Positions 62,734-64,000 of a stretch of 64,000 nucleotides of DNA are shown here, piece by piece. A model generated the notes under the pieces. That model ran no database searches, was not told the origin of the DNA, and saw only the letters and a list, made by a program, of their open reading frames with translations. Position numbers and translations under genes: made by a program. Source of the stretch: Robiginitomaculum antarcticum DSM 21748 (GTDB taxonomy: Bacteria; Pseudomonadota; Alphaproteobacteria; Caulobacterales; Maricaulaceae); contig NZ_KB823012.1 of NCBI RefSeq assembly GCF_000365025.1, forward strand, positions 186,001 through 250,000. Reading direction: 5' to 3'. The first letter of the stretch is position 1, and the number at the start of each line of letters is the position of its first letter.

Positions 62734-64000
62734 CTAAAAGAGTCCCATCTGTGATTGGTCGGTTTTCTTTTTCTGTGTTTTTTTCGGTGTTTTTCTGGGT
62801 TTAGGTTTTGGCTTTATAGGCGTGCTGTCCGTGATCACGGCGCCGCGTGTGACGCCGCGCGCAAAGGTCAGGCTAACAGCGTCATTGACGGATAATGCCG
62901 CGCCGTCGCGCACAACCGCGCCGCTCTCATCGCTGACCAGAGCGTAGCCGCGGGCCAGCGTCGCCTGATAGCTAAAGGCGTCCAGCAGGGCGGCTTCGCG
63001 GGAGAGCTGCTTTGACTTGCGATCCAGATCCTGCCGGGCGGCGCGGGCCATACGGTCGGTCATGCGCGATAGGCGTTCGCCTGCCTGCGCGGTTTGGCGG
63101 GTCAGGCCCGAAGCCGATAAACGCAAAGATGATAGCGCGCTGCGGTGACGCGACAGCCCCATACGCAGGGCTGGGGTCAGCCGCGCCGACAGGTCGGATA
63201 GCTGGCGTTGCGCGCCTTGAGTGATCTGCGTCAGCTGCGGCAGACGCGCGGAAATTTCGCTAAGACGCTCACGATAGTTCATGAATAGATTTTGCGCGGT
63301 CGGAAACTTCGCGCTTGCCAAATCAAGGCGCTGTATTGAGCGCTCCAGCAATGTCTCGGCGCGGGGCAGACGCTCGGCTTTTAACCGATTGGCTTTATCG
63401 GCCACTAACCGCGTCAGGCCCCGGCGAAGCCGCGTCTCATAGTCTGATAATGTTTCCAGATAATCGGCGCGAACGGGCACGGCGACTTCGGCGGCCCCTG
63501 TCGGCGTCGGCGCGCGGTAATCGGCGACATAATCAATCAGCGTCCAGTCGGTCTCGTGCCCTACCGCGCTGATCAGCGGAATGTCAGAATCGGCCGCCGC
63601 GCGGACGACGCTTTCTTCGTTAAAGCACCACAAATCTTCGAGCGATCCGCCCCCGCGCGCGACGATAATCACGTCAGGGCGCGGGACTCCATATCCTGGG
63701 TCAATAGCGTTAAAGCCGTTAATCGCCGCTGTGATTTGCTCTGCGGCGCGGTCGCCCTGCACAAGGACGGGCCAGACTAAAATATGAACCGGAAAACGGT
63801 CTTCGATGCGGTGCAAAATATCGCGGATAACGCTACCGGTCGGAGATGTTACAACGCCAATAACTTTGGGCAGAAATGGAAGCTCGCGTTTGCGCTCGGC
63901 GGCAAATAAGCCTTCTGCGGCCAGCATTTTTTTGCGCTTTTCAAATAGCGCCATTAGCGCGCCCTGTCCGGCGGGCTCGAGATTATCGATAATCAGCTGG
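62734..64000 (-). CDS. xseA: Exodeoxyribonuclease VII large subunit, partial (N-terminus outside window)
   Basis: The minus-strand frame stays open to the right edge, so the N-terminal OB-fold is cut off. The catalytic domain is visible: [45 protein letters not shown] and [28 protein letters not shown], followed by the long coiled-coil region and [15 protein letters not shown]. The tail is Lys-rich and ends QMGLF, which looks like a beta-clamp binding motif. With XseB it degrades single-stranded DNA. Confidence 0.95.
   Translation of the reverse strand, partial: QLIIDNLEPAGQGALMALFEKRKKMLAAEGLFAAERKRELPFLPKVIGVVTSPTGSVIRDILHRIEDRFPVHILVWPVLVQGDRAAEQITAAINGFNAIDPGYGVPRPDVIIVARGGGSLEDLWCFNEESVVRAAADSDIPLISAVGHETDWTLIDYVADYRAPTPTGAAEVAVPVRADYLETLSDYETRLRRGLTRLVADKANRLKAERLPRAETLLERSIQRLDLASAKFPTAQNLFMNYRERLSEISARLPQLTQITQGAQRQLSDLSARLTPALRMGLSRHRSALSSLRLSASGLTRQTAQAGERLSRMTDRMARAARQDLDRKSKQLSREAALLDAFSYQATLARGYALVSDESGAVVRDGAALSVNDAVSLTFARGVTRGAVITDSTPIKPKPKPRKTPKKTQKKKTDQSQMGLF

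Noticed and set aside
1-64000. tRNA, rRNA or riboswitch genes
   Set aside because: No cloverleaf ends, rRNA segments or known riboswitch cores were noticed in the intergenic regions, though a covariance search was not possible.

Overview
This window reads as chromosome of a free-living, probably marine alphaproteobacterium close to the Hyphomonadaceae/Maricaulales. I infer this from the gene set and order: a three-piece proton-translocating transhydrogenase (pntAa-pntAb-pntB), a GapR/DUF2312 nucleoid protein, DUF3035 and DUF2093 proteins, plant-type glutamate-cysteine ligase, a PstA with a long N-terminal extension, a bL36 next to a TPR protein, and TonB-receptor and POT-transporter genes. 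Most of it is compact housekeeping DNA with many 1-4 base overlaps between genes. No rRNA, tRNA, CRISPR array, transposase or phage gene was seen.

Layout. 1-484: start of an NtrC-family response regulator (cut by the window edge). 0.7-4.0 kb: small membrane protein and pntAa-pntAb-pntB. 4.0-6.8 kb: sulfotransferase, SlyD-type isomerase, YHYH lipoprotein. 6.8-10.7 kb: trpF-trpB-trpA on the minus strand, split between trpB and trpA by an AT-rich pair of opposing unknown genes. 10.7-17.5 kb: Rieske oxygenase, a 130-bp inverted-repeat element, then the coupled run ileS-lspA-mnmC. 17.6-22.3 kb: an expanded phage-shock (psp) locus: divergent pspF-like regulator, two tiny ORFs, pspA, pspB, pspC, a small exported protein and a repeat-rich GIN/DUF2807 protein. 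22.3-31.0 kb: lipoprotein, lytic transglycosylase, rpmJ, TPR protein, APP1 phosphatase, EEP phosphatase, dipeptidase plus isoaspartyl peptidase, gapR, DUF3035 lipoprotein. 31-38 kb: mutL, transaldolase, priA, an acquired-looking hipBA toxin-antitoxin module with a regular four-operator promoter, and an unknown gene. 38.3-42.5 kb: sdhC-sdhD-sdhA without sdhB next to it, then gshA. 42.5-49.7 kb: TonB-dependent receptor, POT peptide transporter, DUF937 protein, unknown membrane protein, tldD. 49.8-55.5 kb: DUF6958-purT, nitrilase, carboxylesterase lipoprotein, D-amino-acid dehydrogenase-like enzyme. 55.6-61.3 kb: phosphate regulon (OprP-type porin, pstS, pstC, pstA, pstB) behind a probable Pho box and without phoU. 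61.5-64 kb: M23 peptidase, DUF2093, and xseA (cut by the window edge).

The most unusual parts are: (1) the psp locus, whose PspF-like regulator lacks the GAFTGA loop, the Walker B glutamate and one arginine-finger position, so it is unlikely to work as a normal sigma-54 activator, and whose genes share GA-repeat leaders; (2) the two-gene AT-rich cassette that interrupts the trp operon; (3) the hipBA promoter, where four identical-length palindromes spaced 25-26 bp apart are registered exactly on the -35/-10 elements; and (4) a mosaic ileS. All functional calls are from reading the sequence only; no database search was run.
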